Shown here: positions 34,369 to 43,068 of the stretch, piece by piece | How the letters are laid out: every line of letters begins with the position of its first letter | Position numbering within the stretch: the stretch's first letter is position 1 | From: an uncultured Prevotellaceae bacterium | GTDB lineage: Bacteria; Bacteroidota; Bacteroidia; Bacteroidales; Muribaculaceae | DNA length: 64,000 nt | Reading direction: 5' to 3' | Assembly (NCBI GenBank): GCA_900318535.1 | Contig: ONKU01000003.1 | Span: 124,001 to 188,000, forward strand | The notes under the pieces: generated by a model | Database searches by the model: none | What the model saw: only the letters and a program-made list of their open reading frames with translations | Told to the model about the DNA's origin: nothing | Made by a program: the position numbers and the translations under genes

Positions 34369-35256
34369 TTAATCTACCTTGACAACAAGGAAGTTAGACT
34401 TTTCCCAGAAGCGGTGGGCGTCTTTGATGTGCAGCGTCTTGACGTTGCCATGGTCCACGATCTCGTAGGAGTCCTTGGGGTGGTTGGTCATCAGTTGGGC
34501 CTTGTTGCTGTGCAGGGGAATCTCGTTCAAGGTGCGGCGGTCGGCCTTGGTGAAGTAGGACATCTCGAAGTCGCCCTCCAGGATCTTGGTCTTGCGCAGG
34601 AAGCCCGTCTCGATGATTTTGTTGGCCTTGAGCTCCTTCTTGGAGCCGATGACGTAGTAGCACGTGTTCAGGTTGTCCACCTCATGGGTGAGCTGCTTGG
34701 TCTCCTGTACGGCAGCCTCCTTCTCGCGGGTGACGTTCTTGGTGACGGTGTTGAGCGAGTCCACACTCTGGTTCAGGTTCTTGATCTGGATGTGGGCGGC
34801 TGCAAGCTGCTCGGTCAGGCCGTTGATGGTCTTCTGCTGGTCTTCGAGCTGAGCCTTCAGGTTGTCGATGGACTTCTGCATCGTGGCGTTGTAGTTGGTG
34901 GACTGCTTCAGGCGGCGTTCCAGGTCGGCCAGACGCTGTTTGTGCTTGTTGATAGACTGCTGGATGAGGACGATGTCGTCACGCAGCTGCTTCTTGCGGT
35001 CGGGCGTCTCGCCGTTCAGGTTGTTCACCGACACGATGTCTTCGAGTTCCTTGATCTGCTGCATGCCGTCGGCGATGTCGCCCATGAGCTGCATCAGGCT
35101 GTCCTTTTCGGCATTGGCCGTGTTGATGGAGTCTTGCAGCGCGGCATTGATGGAATCCTGGCGCATGGCCTCTTGTTCCAGTTGGTTAGTACGCTGGCAG
35201 GCGGGCATGACAGCCAGACCGACCAGTACCCAAATAAATATTGAAATACGTTTCAT
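34369..35256 (-). CDS. Coiled-coil lipoprotein
   Basis: 295 residues from the ATG at 35256. The lipoprotein signal is KRISIFIWVLVGLAVMPAC. Residues 25-190 are heptad-rich coiled coil with many Gln, Lys and Asn (EQEAMRQDSINAALQDSINT, later KSIDNLKAQLEDQQKTINGL). A globular C-terminal domain starts with CYYVIGSKKELKANKIIETG and ends VKTLHIKDAHRFWEKSNFLV. I know this type as a Bacteroidetes envelope lipoprotein of undetermined role. It sits between glycerate kinase and rsmI on the minus strand. Confidence 0.75.
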   Translation of the reverse strand: MKRISIFIWVLVGLAVMPACQRTNQLEQEAMRQDSINAALQDSINTANAEKDSLMQLMGDIADGMQQIKELEDIVSVNNLNGETPDRKKQLRDDIVLIQQSINKHKQRLADLERRLKQSTNYNATMQKSIDNLKAQLEDQQKTINGLTEQLAAAHIQIKNLNQSVDSLNTVTKNVTREKEAAVQETKQLTHEVDNLNTCYYVIGSKKELKANKIIETGFLRKTKILEGDFEMSYFTKADRRTLNEIPLHSNKAQLMTNHPKDSYEIVDHGNVKTLHIKDAHRFWEKSNFLVVKVD

Positions 35257-35303
35257 AATTGTCAATATTTTAAATTAGTATGTATTCTCTCTTAAAGTGA
35301 TAG

Positions 35304-36038
35304 TTAAACTTTTGCCTGCTTGCCCTTGAAGGCGGCATATTTATCGACCTTGACGGCAGCCTCGCTCGGGCGGCCCGCCACCACGATGACGATTTCGCCA
35401 CGCGGGGCATTGGCGGTGAAATAGTCCACCAGTTCACCCAGGGTGCCGTTGTGGGTGGTGTTGTGCAACTTGCTGATCTCGCGCACGACACTCGCCTCAC
35501 GGTCGCTGCCCATGACCTGGGCAAGCTGTTGCAGGGTCTTGAGCAGCCTGACGGGCGATTCATAAAAGACCATCGTCAGTTCTTGCTCCTTGAGCAGATC
35601 AAGGCGGCTTTGGCGGCCTTTCTTCTGCGGCAGGAAGCCCTCGAACACAAACCGGTCGCAGGGCAGTCCCGAGTTCACCAACGCCGGAACAAAGGCGGTG
35701 GCACCCGGCAGTGTCTCGACCTCGACGCCGTGGCGGCGGCACTCGCGTGAGAGCAGGAAGCCCGGGTCGCTGATACCGGGTGTGCCGGCGTCGCTGATGA
35801 GTGCCATCACAGCGCCTCCCAGCAGTTGCTCCACCACGCCGGCGGCAGCCTCATGCTCGTTGAACTTGTGGTGGCTGCGGGTGGGTGTGGTGATGCCGAA
35901 GTGCTTGAGCAGCACGCCGCTGGTGCGGGTGTCCTCGGCAAGGATGAGATCCACGCTGGACAACACCTCGATGGCGCGCGGCGTCATGTCGGACAGGTTA
36001 CCGACGGGAGTGGGCACTATGTATAGTTTACCTGCCAT
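35304..36038 (-). CDS. rsmI: 16S rRNA (cytidine1402-2'-O)-methyltransferase
   Basis: 244 residues. Tetrapyrrole methylase fold: LYIVPTPVGNLSDMTPRAIE, then LILAEDTRTSGVLLKHFGI, and the SAM-binding ALISDAGTPGISDPGFLL. It methylates the ribose of C1402 in 16S rRNA. The family C-terminal segment that often ends in a KxxA region is short here. The gene lies 15 nt after the acidic-protein gene. Confidence 0.92.
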   Translation of the reverse strand: MAGKLYIVPTPVGNLSDMTPRAIEVLSSVDLILAEDTRTSGVLLKHFGITTPTRSHHKFNEHEAAAGVVEQLLGGAVMALISDAGTPGISDPGFLLSRECRRHGVEVETLPGATAFVPALVNSGLPCDRFVFEGFLPQKKGRQSRLDLLKEQELTMVFYESPVRLLKTLQQLAQVMGSDREASVVREISKLHNTTHNGTLGELVDYFTANAPRGEIVIVVAGRPSEAAVKVDKYAAFKGKQAKV

Positions 36039-36053
36039 CAGGTCGGGGATAGG

Positions 36054-36959
36054 TCACTTCTGGAAATGGTTGCGCACAATGGCCATGAAGTCCTTCACAA
36101 CCTCGTTGTCGCGGTCCCAGTTCAGCTGGCTGTAGAAGTAGAGTTCAGCGTTGCCGTAGCTGGTCATCACCTCGATGTGCTCGATGGCGGTGTCCATGGC
36201 GTTGGCGCTACCGGCAAACAGTTCGCGCTGGAAGCGGAAACGGTCGTTCAGCGAGATGGCCTTGCGGATGTCCTTGGACAGATGGCGCTGCAGTTTCTCG
36301 TCGACGCGCAGCGGGGCGGCAGGTGACTCTTCCTCGGGGAACTCGGTGGGAACCGGCGGAACGGGCATCTCGTCCTCGGGTTCGGGCACGCTATCATCCT
36401 CGGCCTCAATGAATTCGACCTCGATGTCAGGACCGTCCTCGGCTTCGGGAACTACGTCAGGATCGGGCTCGGGTTGAGGCTCGTCGCTGGTGTCGTCGAG
36501 TGGCGTGGACGGTGTAGCAGGGGTGGCCGGGGCCTCTGAGGGAGCGTTGAAGGGCGGGGGAGTGGTCACGTGCTTGGGCTCCTCGTAATTCAGTTCAAAG
36601 ACTTCCTTGAACTCCTCGCCGTTGTCGTGCTGCCAGGTCTCGTCGGCGTCATAATCCTGCTCGGGAAGCGCATCAGTGGCAGTCTCGGTGACAGGTTCAG
36701 CTGCGGGCTCGAGAGCCGGTTCGTCAACGGGCTCGGGAGCAGGCTCAGTGGCCTGAACGGGTTGCTCGGCCGCGGGTTCGGCCTCCGTCTCGTTCTCGGG
36801 GAAGGCCACGCCGCACATCTCGGCGAGCTCGCGCACCTTGCGCTGGATCTTATTGGTGATGACTTGGGGCGTGTTCTCCTCACCCAGGCGGCGGGTGACG
36901 AGCATCAGTCCCTCAATCTCATAGACATGAGACAGCATTTTCTCAATCGACATATTCAT
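36054..36959 (-). CDS. Acidic Pro/Glu-rich protein with conserved C-terminal domain
   Basis: 301 residues from the ATG at 36959 (36953 is also possible; a longer frame to 36998 would begin inside a perfect palindrome and is rejected). The N-terminal 45 residues are helical (EKMLSHVYEIEGLMLVTRRL). The middle, roughly 45-210, is a low-complexity Glu/Pro/Ala linker. The C-terminal 75 residues are compact (SLNDRFRFQRELFAGSANAM...YGNAELYFYSQLNWDRDNEVVKDF) and resemble a Bacteroidetes-specific conserved domain. There is no signal peptide, so it is cytosolic. Role unknown; co-location with rsmI is the only clue. Confidence 0.7.
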   Translation of the reverse strand: MNMSIEKMLSHVYEIEGLMLVTRRLGEENTPQVITNKIQRKVRELAEMCGVAFPENETEAEPAAEQPVQATEPAPEPVDEPALEPAAEPVTETATDALPEQDYDADETWQHDNGEEFKEVFELNYEEPKHVTTPPPFNAPSEAPATPATPSTPLDDTSDEPQPEPDPDVVPEAEDGPDIEVEFIEAEDDSVPEPEDEMPVPPVPTEFPEEESPAAPLRVDEKLQRHLSKDIRKAISLNDRFRFQRELFAGSANAMDTAIEHIEVMTSYGNAELYFYSQLNWDRDNEVVKDFMAIVRNHFQK

Positions 36960-36978
36960 AATCGTCTGTTTTATTGGG

Positions 36979-37000
36979 CCTTGGCAAAATTTTGCCAAGG
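36979..37000. repeat. 22-bp perfect palindrome
   Basis: CCTTGGCAAAATTTTGCCAAG with its final G is a perfect palindrome 20 bp upstream of the acidic-protein start. A close relative, CTGGCGAAAAATTTTGCCAG, overlaps the -33 element of the tRNA-Gly promoter (55391-55410), and a half copy lies at 22610-22620. It may be a protein-binding site. Confidence 0.55.
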
Positions 37001-37051
37001 ATTTGCTTTACATTGAACCTGCAAGTTTAGGTATTTTTTTTGAAACACCAA

Positions 37052-38500
37052 CTATTTTCCTTCGAAAAGATTGCAAAGGAAGGTGCCTATCTGTTCGCGG
37101 ATGCCAGCCTGGGAACAGGTGAAATTGTTGACCAGCACGGCAAAGGCGTAGTGCGGCTCCTCGGCAGGATAGTAGCCCACATAGCACTGCACGTGGCGCA
37201 TACTGCCCGACTTGAGCACGATCAGGTCGCTCAGGGGGTTGGACTTCAGCGTGTTACCGGCACGTCCAGCGGCTTTGGGCATGAGATCGCACAGGCGCAC
37301 GCCGTCAAAGCGGCGGTGGGCCATCATGGTGAGCAGGTCGCCAAAGAAATTTACGGGAGCCTTGTTGGCACGTGCCAGTCCGCTGCCGTCGCGCATGAAC
37401 AGGGACTCGGCGCTGACGCCTTGCTGCTCCAGCCAGCGTTTGACGGCTGCCACGCCGATGGCATCCAGGTTGGAGGGCATGTGCTCCTGATCTTTCACTT
37501 CCCACTCGCGGGTGCCAATGGCGCGCAGCAGGGCGTGGGCAAACATGTTGTCGCTGCGGTCCAGCAGCGAGGTGATGATCTCGGTCAGTTCGGGCGACTT
37601 GTGCACCACGAGCAGGGTGCGTGTGGACGCTTGTGTGCCTTCACTTGCTTCGATATCAGGGGTATAGCGGATATCCGTGGCCCTGAGCAGTGCTCGCTCA
37701 ACGCTGTCCTCGAGCATGGGCGCCGGGATGGGGTTGGCATAGGTGTCCTTGTAGCTCTTGCCTGTCGTCTCGCCCGTGAGTACCAGGGCGGGAACGCTAT
37801 AGTTGAGGTATGGAGTGATGGCGTTGCGGCCACGGCTGCCACGGCAACGGCTCACGACCTTCATGCCCGGTACGTCAGGCGTGAACGACGATTGTGACAC
37901 ACGGCCACGGGAGTCGAGGGTATAGCCCACGGTCACGAGATTGTCGTGATAGCTCAGGCCGTGGACGGCGGTGCCGTAGCCGTAGGCCAGGTCGCCCACA
38001 TCCCAAGCCTCGTCGAAGAATGGATAAGCATAGAGGCTGTCGTCACCAATCACGGCTCCTTCCACCCAAGTGATGCCACGGGCACGCAGGGCGGCGACGA
38101 TTTCATCGACGATGTTGGCCTGGCAGGGCAGGAATACCGATCCCAACGTCGGGTCGCCCGTGCCGCGTATCACGATGTTGCCCTTGAAATGCCCATCCTC
38201 GACTGTGCCGTCGAGATAGACAGGCGTCTCGAAGCGGAAGTGCGGCCCCAGCATGCCTAGGGCGGCCGACGACACGACGGTCTTCATCGTCGAGGCGGTG
38301 ATATTGGCCTGTTCGGGTCGGTAGCTGGCAATGGTCTTGGCGCTGTCCAGGTCAATGACCGTCACGCCCACCGATGCGTATCGCAACGTGCTGTTAGCCA
38401 CAAACTTGTCCACTGCTTCCTGAGCAGTGTCGGCGTGGAGTTGCCATGCCGATACCAAGGTAACCAGGAGGGTGGAGAGAATTGTGATGGTTCTGTTCAT
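37052..38500 (-). CDS. dacB: D-alanyl-D-alanine carboxypeptidase/endopeptidase (PBP4)
   Basis: 482 residues with a signal peptide (TITILSTLLVTLVSAWQLHA). The penicillin-binding triads are present: S-T-M-K (near residue 72, in ITASTMKTVVSS), S-D-N (in LLDRSDNMFAHAL) and K-S-G (in IVLKSGSMRHVQ). Length matches the PBP4/DacB class with its inserted domain. It trims or cleaves peptidoglycan cross-links in the periplasm. KSG replaces the commoner KTG, which is seen in this class. Monocistronic by spacing. Confidence 0.92.
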   Translation of the reverse strand: MNRTITILSTLLVTLVSAWQLHADTAQEAVDKFVANSTLRYASVGVTVIDLDSAKTIASYRPEQANITASTMKTVVSSAALGMLGPHFRFETPVYLDGTVEDGHFKGNIVIRGTGDPTLGSVFLPCQANIVDEIVAALRARGITWVEGAVIGDDSLYAYPFFDEAWDVGDLAYGYGTAVHGLSYHDNLVTVGYTLDSRGRVSQSSFTPDVPGMKVVSRCRGSRGRNAITPYLNYSVPALVLTGETTGKSYKDTYANPIPAPMLEDSVERALLRATDIRYTPDIEASEGTQASTRTLLVVHKSPELTEIITSLLDRSDNMFAHALLRAIGTREWEVKDQEHMPSNLDAIGVAAVKRWLEQQGVSAESLFMRDGSGLARANKAPVNFFGDLLTMMAHRRFDGVRLCDLMPKAAGRAGNTLKSNPLSDLIVLKSGSMRHVQCYVGYYPAEEPHYAFAVLVNNFTCSQAGIREQIGTFLCNLFEGK

Positions 38501-38525
38501 ATATAAATAATGTAGAATAATAGCG

Positions 38526-38855
38526 TTAATGTCGGGCGCGCTTCATGTAGCGGCGCCAGGAATAAGGGCGGCGTGAATTGAGGTAATCCAGATTGCGCTG
38601 GTTGGCATAGGCTTCGCGCTCAAACGAGATGTTGCGGTAAGCGTTGCCGCGCATGGGCAGCCGCACCATCCACTCTATCACGTAGGCCAGATAAAAGAAC
38701 ACGAATAGCATCTCGCGCTGTTGAGCACTGTGGATGCGCTCGTGGTTCATCATCTCATTGCTCAGGTAAACGCCAGGATGCACAAAAAGCACCCCCAGCA
38801 AATTGACAGCCGAGAATCCATGAAAAGGCAAAAAGGATGTCCGCACAATTTTCAC
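38526..38855 (-). CDS. Small membrane protein with HExxH motif
   Basis: 109 residues from a GTG at 38855; the frame stays open to 38981, but the extra 42 residues look random and cross a TAACTTTG promoter-like element at 38861-38868. The real start is uncertain. The core has MMNHERIHSAQQREMLFVFF, where HERIH is an HExxH zinc-protease motif, a following hydrophobic helix (VFFYLAYVIEWMVRLP) and FEREAYANQ, whose Glu could be a third ligand. It would be a very short metallopeptidase-like protein, as seen in a conserved Bacteroidetes family. Activity is unproven. Confidence 0.65.
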   Translation of the reverse strand: MKIVRTSFLPFHGFSAVNLLGVLFVHPGVYLSNEMMNHERIHSAQQREMLFVFFYLAYVIEWMVRLPMRGNAYRNISFEREAYANQRNLDYLNSRRPYSWRRYMKRARH

Positions 38856-39049
38856 AGCGGCAAAGTTACACAATTTTTGGCTATCGGTTTTCAGTTTACA
38901 GCAGTAAGTTATAGACAAGGAAGGGCATTTAACATGTTTTTGGAGCCAAAAACCATCAGAAAACAGCAATTTATTGCCCATTATTATGGTTTTTTAAGCT
39001 AAATGGTGTATTTTTGCCGCTGTAAATAATAAAAGATAGCTTGGAGAAT

Positions 39050-39622
39050 ATGGAAAGAGCGGTAAAAGTATTGGTATTGGCATTATTATATGTCTTGGCA
39101 GTTTGCATCGTGGAACTGGTGGGTTTCTACCATCCGTTCTTCTGGACCTATAGCGCCGTGTTTGCTGCGGTACTTGCAGCATGGCCCTACTTCAAGCTGT
39201 GCCAGAGCCATCCCATTCCTGGCATGGCCATCCTGTGTGCCATCCTGCTGCTGATTGTGAATTTCATCTTCGGGCAGGGACATGAATACTTTGCTTTAGG
39301 CTGCTTCGGCTTTGGTTGCATTGCCGAGGGTCTGCGCAAGTTCTTTGGCAACTATCGTGGTGTTAAAGGTGTGATTTCCAGCTATGTGGTGATGTCGCTG
39401 ATCCCCTTCAGCAAGAGCATCGTGCTGTGGATTGACTATGACACGGCGATGGATTTGATTATCAGCAGGATGGGTGACATTTATGCTGCAGTGATGGGCC
39501 GCATGCTCTCCAAGTACATGTTTATGGCAATGGTGGCACTCACCGTTATTCTGGCTTTCATCACCATCTGGATGCTCACCCGCGACTGGCATCCCCGCGA
39601 TCGCTACGGCTACCCTGATTGA
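39050..39622 (+). CDS. Putative ECF-transporter S-component-like membrane protein
   Basis: 190 residues from the ATG at 39050 with about six hydrophobic segments (LVLALLYVLAVCIVELVGF, YSAVFAAVLAAWPYF, MAILCAILLLIVNFIFG, FALGCFGFGCIAEGLRKFFG and others). The order of helices, with GNYRGVKGVISSYVVMSLI, resembles the MptD/Trep_Strep family of substrate-binding membrane subunits for ECF importers. No ECF ATPase or T component is adjacent. Substrate cannot be told from the sequence. Confidence 0.55.
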   Translation: MERAVKVLVLALLYVLAVCIVELVGFYHPFFWTYSAVFAAVLAAWPYFKLCQSHPIPGMAILCAILLLIVNFIFGQGHEYFALGCFGFGCIAEGLRKFFGNYRGVKGVISSYVVMSLIPFSKSIVLWIDYDTAMDLIISRMGDIYAAVMGRMLSKYMFMAMVALTVILAFITIWMLTRDWHPRDRYGYPD

Positions 39623-39629
39623 TGCGCCG

Positions 39630-41633
39630 TCACTCGGCGATTGGTTGCAACTTGCTGGGTGATGACGGGGAAATGTTCTCCCCCTCGATTTCCTTATCGA
39701 TAGATTCAAATTTGCTGTGCTGGCTCTTGTACTCCGGCACAAACTCCTTCATGGCAAAGATCATGCCGTGGATGTCGCCCTTGCTTGCCAGGCTGATGAT
39801 CTTGTCGATGTTGTAGCACACGTCCTTGTAGTTGTAGGTCCTGACCTTGGCAATCATGATTTTCTTGTTCACGGTGGCAGTGGTCTTCTCCTTGTCGTTG
39901 AGCAGCTCCTCATAGAGTTTCTCGCCGGGACGCAGGCCGATTTCCTCGATCTTGATGTCCACGTCGGGCTTGAGGCCAGCCAGCGAGATCATGCGGCGTG
40001 CCATGTCGTAGATCTTGACAGGCTCGCCCATGTCAAAGATGTAAATCTCGCCACCGCTGCCCATGCAGCCGGCTTCCAGCACGAGCGAGCAGGCCTCGGG
40101 AATGGTCATGAAGTAGCGGATAATCTCCTTGTGCGTGACCGTGACGGGACCGCCTGCAGCAATCTGCTTGCGGAACAGGGGGATGACTGAACCGTTGCTG
40201 CCCAGCACGTTGCCAAAGCGTGTGGTGATGAACTGGGTCTTCTTGCCCTGCTTCTTGCTGGCTTCAAAGAAAAGTGACTGGCAATAAATCTCGGCCAATC
40301 GCTTGGTGCAACCCATGACATTGGTGGGGTTCACCGCCTTGTCGGTCGAGATCATCACAAATTTATATACGCCATACTTCAATGCCATGTCGGCGACATT
40401 GCGTGTGCCCATCACGTTGGCCAGGATGGCCTCAGAGGGATTGATTTCCATCATCGGCACGTGCTTGTAGGCTGCGGCATGGAATACGTAGCAAGGACGG
40501 AACTTGGCAAAGGCTTCCTCGACGCGGCTGCGGTTGCGCACATCACCCATGAACAGCTCGATATTGGCATTGGGATAGTTTTTCTTCATGTCCAGTGAGA
40601 TGTCGTGCATGGGCGTCTCGGCCTGGTCAAAAAGCACAATCTTGCTGGCGCCGTAGTTGGCTACCTGACGGACGATCTCGCTGCCGATGGAGCCGCACGC
40701 GCCGGTGATGAGTACACACGCGCCGTTGATGTGCTCCTTGACGAGCGGATTGTTCAGCACGATGGGGTCTCGGCCCAGCAGGTCCTCGATCTGCACCTCC
40801 TTGATGAAGGTTGAGATGTTCTCGTTGCTGTCTTTGTCCTGCTCAAACTCGGCCACCTTGTTCATGGCGAGCAGTGAGATGTCGTTCTTGATGAAAAAGT
40901 CGGCAAATCCGCTGGACATCAGGTTGTTGCTCTTGGCATCAAAAATCAGGGCATCGATGTCGTTCTTGGCAAACATCTCGGCCATTGTTGACGGGTCAAA
41001 GCGATAGACCTTGAAGCCGTTGATCTCGTTGTTGTCTTGCCGGGCCTTGATGCTGAGCAGGCCGACGGGCAGGTACTTGCCGCCAATCTCGCCCTTGAGT
41101 GCGTTGGCCAGGAATACCGAGCCAAACGAGGTACCCAGCACGAGCACACGCTTGCGCCCCTTGGTGGCGCTGTTCATGCGCATGTATAAGTACTTGATGC
41201 ACAGGCGCTCAATCATCATAATCGAGAACGTCAAGGCCCCGGTGACCAGGATGTCCCAGAACTTGAGGCTGGTGGTTCCCCACAGGCCGATTCTTGCCAG
41301 ATTGATGCCCACCAGCAACGCGATGGACACTGCGACGACCATGAAGATGCGGTACAGGTCCTCGATGACCGAGAGCCTGATGACGCAAGTATAACTCTTT
41401 GATATATAGCTTACAAGGAAATAGATGAAAAGTACCAGCGCTCCGTTGATGAGGATGTCGTTGCGACTGGTCAAGGTGCCTGAAGAGTAGATGTCTGCCA
41501 CAACTGTAGCTGAAAAGCAAACCAGCACAATAATCATGTCAAGCAGCAGGATGATCCATCGTGGTGTTGACTTGACCTTGAATGTGCGGAATAGTTTCAG
41601 GTCTAATATCTTGTTGATGAGTTGCTCAATCAT
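39630..41633 (-). CDS. Membrane-anchored UDP-sugar epimerase/dehydratase (CapD/WbpM family)
   Basis: 667 residues. Four N-terminal membrane helices (residues about 25-150) precede a CoA-binding-like segment (RVLVLGTSFGSVFLANALKG). An extended SDR domain follows, with the NAD motif LITGACGSIGSEIVRQVANYG and the catalytic stretch KFVMISTDKAVNPTNVMG. These proteins convert UDP-GlcNAc for capsule, O-antigen or glycoprotein synthesis. The usual SDR Tyr-x3-Lys is replaced by the class's altered motif, as in WbpM. It is a lone gene here, without a polysaccharide cluster. Confidence 0.9.
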   Translation of the reverse strand: MIEQLINKILDLKLFRTFKVKSTPRWIILLLDMIIVLVCFSATVVADIYSSGTLTSRNDILINGALVLFIYFLVSYISKSYTCVIRLSVIEDLYRIFMVVAVSIALLVGINLARIGLWGTTSLKFWDILVTGALTFSIMMIERLCIKYLYMRMNSATKGRKRVLVLGTSFGSVFLANALKGEIGGKYLPVGLLSIKARQDNNEINGFKVYRFDPSTMAEMFAKNDIDALIFDAKSNNLMSSGFADFFIKNDISLLAMNKVAEFEQDKDSNENISTFIKEVQIEDLLGRDPIVLNNPLVKEHINGACVLITGACGSIGSEIVRQVANYGASKIVLFDQAETPMHDISLDMKKNYPNANIELFMGDVRNRSRVEEAFAKFRPCYVFHAAAYKHVPMMEINPSEAILANVMGTRNVADMALKYGVYKFVMISTDKAVNPTNVMGCTKRLAEIYCQSLFFEASKKQGKKTQFITTRFGNVLGSNGSVIPLFRKQIAAGGPVTVTHKEIIRYFMTIPEACSLVLEAGCMGSGGEIYIFDMGEPVKIYDMARRMISLAGLKPDVDIKIEEIGLRPGEKLYEELLNDKEKTTATVNKKIMIAKVRTYNYKDVCYNIDKIISLASKGDIHGMIFAMKEFVPEYKSQHSKFESIDKEIEGENISPSSPSKLQPIAE

Positions 41634-41861
41634 ATATTGTCGTTATAATGTTTTCATGTGCCTGAATGGTAGGCCGTTAGTTAATATGTGCTATGGGAAA
41701 TCATAGTTAAAAGGCCAGTATCAGACCTACAAAAGTAATTCTTTTATTTCAATTAGCAACAATCTGCCGAAAAAAACGTTTCTAGCTAAAATAATGGCTT
41801 GAGATTGCTTGTGTGACCGATAAAATGAGTAATTTTGTAGGTTTGAAACAATAATGTTGAC

Positions 41862-43034
41862 ATGAGTGACTTTTCTCATAGAATGAGTTTTGCGGTTGTC
41901 GTTGCCATCAGTCTGGTAATGACGACATTGTGCACGTCCTGCTTTGGCGACGAGCCTGACGGCTGTGAAGCTGATATCGAGGTGGTGACCCTGCATGTCT
42001 CCAGCCCTGAGGATTTCTTCTTCCAGGCGACCGACTCGATGCAGGTTGTCTTCTCGACCGACAGCGTCGTCACGTTTGCCGTGCGCAGTGGCGCCGATGT
42101 GAGTGCGCTTTCGCCTGTGCTCACCTTGTCGACGGGCGCTACAGTGGAGCCCGCCAGCGGCAGCACGCACGACTTCAGCCAGGGACCGGTCATTTACACC
42201 GTCACCTCCGAGGACGGCAAGTGGCAGCGCCGTTACCGCGTGAACGTGGTGCCCACAATGGTGACCGTGACCGACACGTTGAGATACGACTTCGAGCACT
42301 ATGAACTGGAAACGGCAACGCAGCGCTATTACATGTGGCACAACACGTTGCCCGACGGCTCGCTGGGCAACGACTGGGCGACCGCCAATGCCGGTTACCG
42401 CATCTCGATGAGTACCGCTGCACCCATGGACTATCCCACCACACCGCTTGCCCAGGGCTATGACGGGGCAGCCGTGTGCCTGATGACGCGCGACACGGGC
42501 CCCTTTGGCCGCATGGCCAACAAGCGCCTGGCCGCCGGCAACATGTTCCTGGGTACCTTCGACATCAGGATCGCTATGAGCGACCACCTGCATGCCACCC
42601 GCTTCGGCATCCCGTTTACCGACCGTCCCGACCGTTTCACCGGCTACTACACCTTTGAACCGGGCCCCACGGTGCAGGACTTCTATGGTAATCCCATTGT
42701 CGGCCGCACCGACTCGGCCGACGTGTATGCCGTGTTCTACCGCAACCATGACACAGCAGGCAACGAGGTGGTGCTGTACGGTGATAATGTCCTGTCGAGC
42801 GACCTGATTGTAGCCGTTGCCGAACTGGATTATGTGGCTCCCACAAGCCAATGGACCGCATGGGATGTGAAGTTTGAATACCGAGAGGAAGTGGACGAAC
42901 AGCTGCTCGCTAACCGTGGCTACAGTCTGGCCATTGTGTTCTCGTCGAGTTCGGCTGGTGGAGACTTCATCGGTGCCATCGGCAGCCGGTTGTGTGTGGA
43001 CAAGGTGCGGCTGATTTGTCGACATGAGGAATAA
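41862..43034 (+). CDS. PCMD-domain lipoprotein
   Basis: 390 residues. The lipoprotein signal ends VMTTLCTSC. A small beta domain (EVVTLHVSSPEDFFF...ATVEPASGSTHDFSQGPVIYTVTSEDGKWQRRYRVNV), like the DUF5018/Ig-type module, is followed by a putative carbohydrate metabolism domain (PCMD): YDFEHYE, NDWATANAGYRIS, RLAAGNMFLGTFD. It opens the five-gene plus-strand cluster, with TAATTTTG at 41830-41837 as a likely -7 element. The PCMD family is linked to surface glycan or peptide handling in Bacteroidetes, but no biochemical role is known. Confidence 0.75.
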   Translation: MSDFSHRMSFAVVVAISLVMTTLCTSCFGDEPDGCEADIEVVTLHVSSPEDFFFQATDSMQVVFSTDSVVTFAVRSGADVSALSPVLTLSTGATVEPASGSTHDFSQGPVIYTVTSEDGKWQRRYRVNVVPTMVTVTDTLRYDFEHYELETATQRYYMWHNTLPDGSLGNDWATANAGYRISMSTAAPMDYPTTPLAQGYDGAAVCLMTRDTGPFGRMANKRLAAGNMFLGTFDIRIAMSDHLHATRFGIPFTDRPDRFTGYYTFEPGPTVQDFYGNPIVGRTDSADVYAVFYRNHDTAGNEVVLYGDNVLSSDLIVAVAELDYVAPTSQWTAWDVKFEYREEVDEQLLANRGYSLAIVFSSSSAGGDFIGAIGSRLCVDKVRLICRHEE

Positions 43035-43068
43035 ATGAGTTAAAAAAGAGACACAGGAGATTATATTA

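Noticed and set aside
39630-41633. Capsule or O-antigen locus
   Set aside because: Only one polysaccharide gene is present. Neighbouring genes are unrelated.
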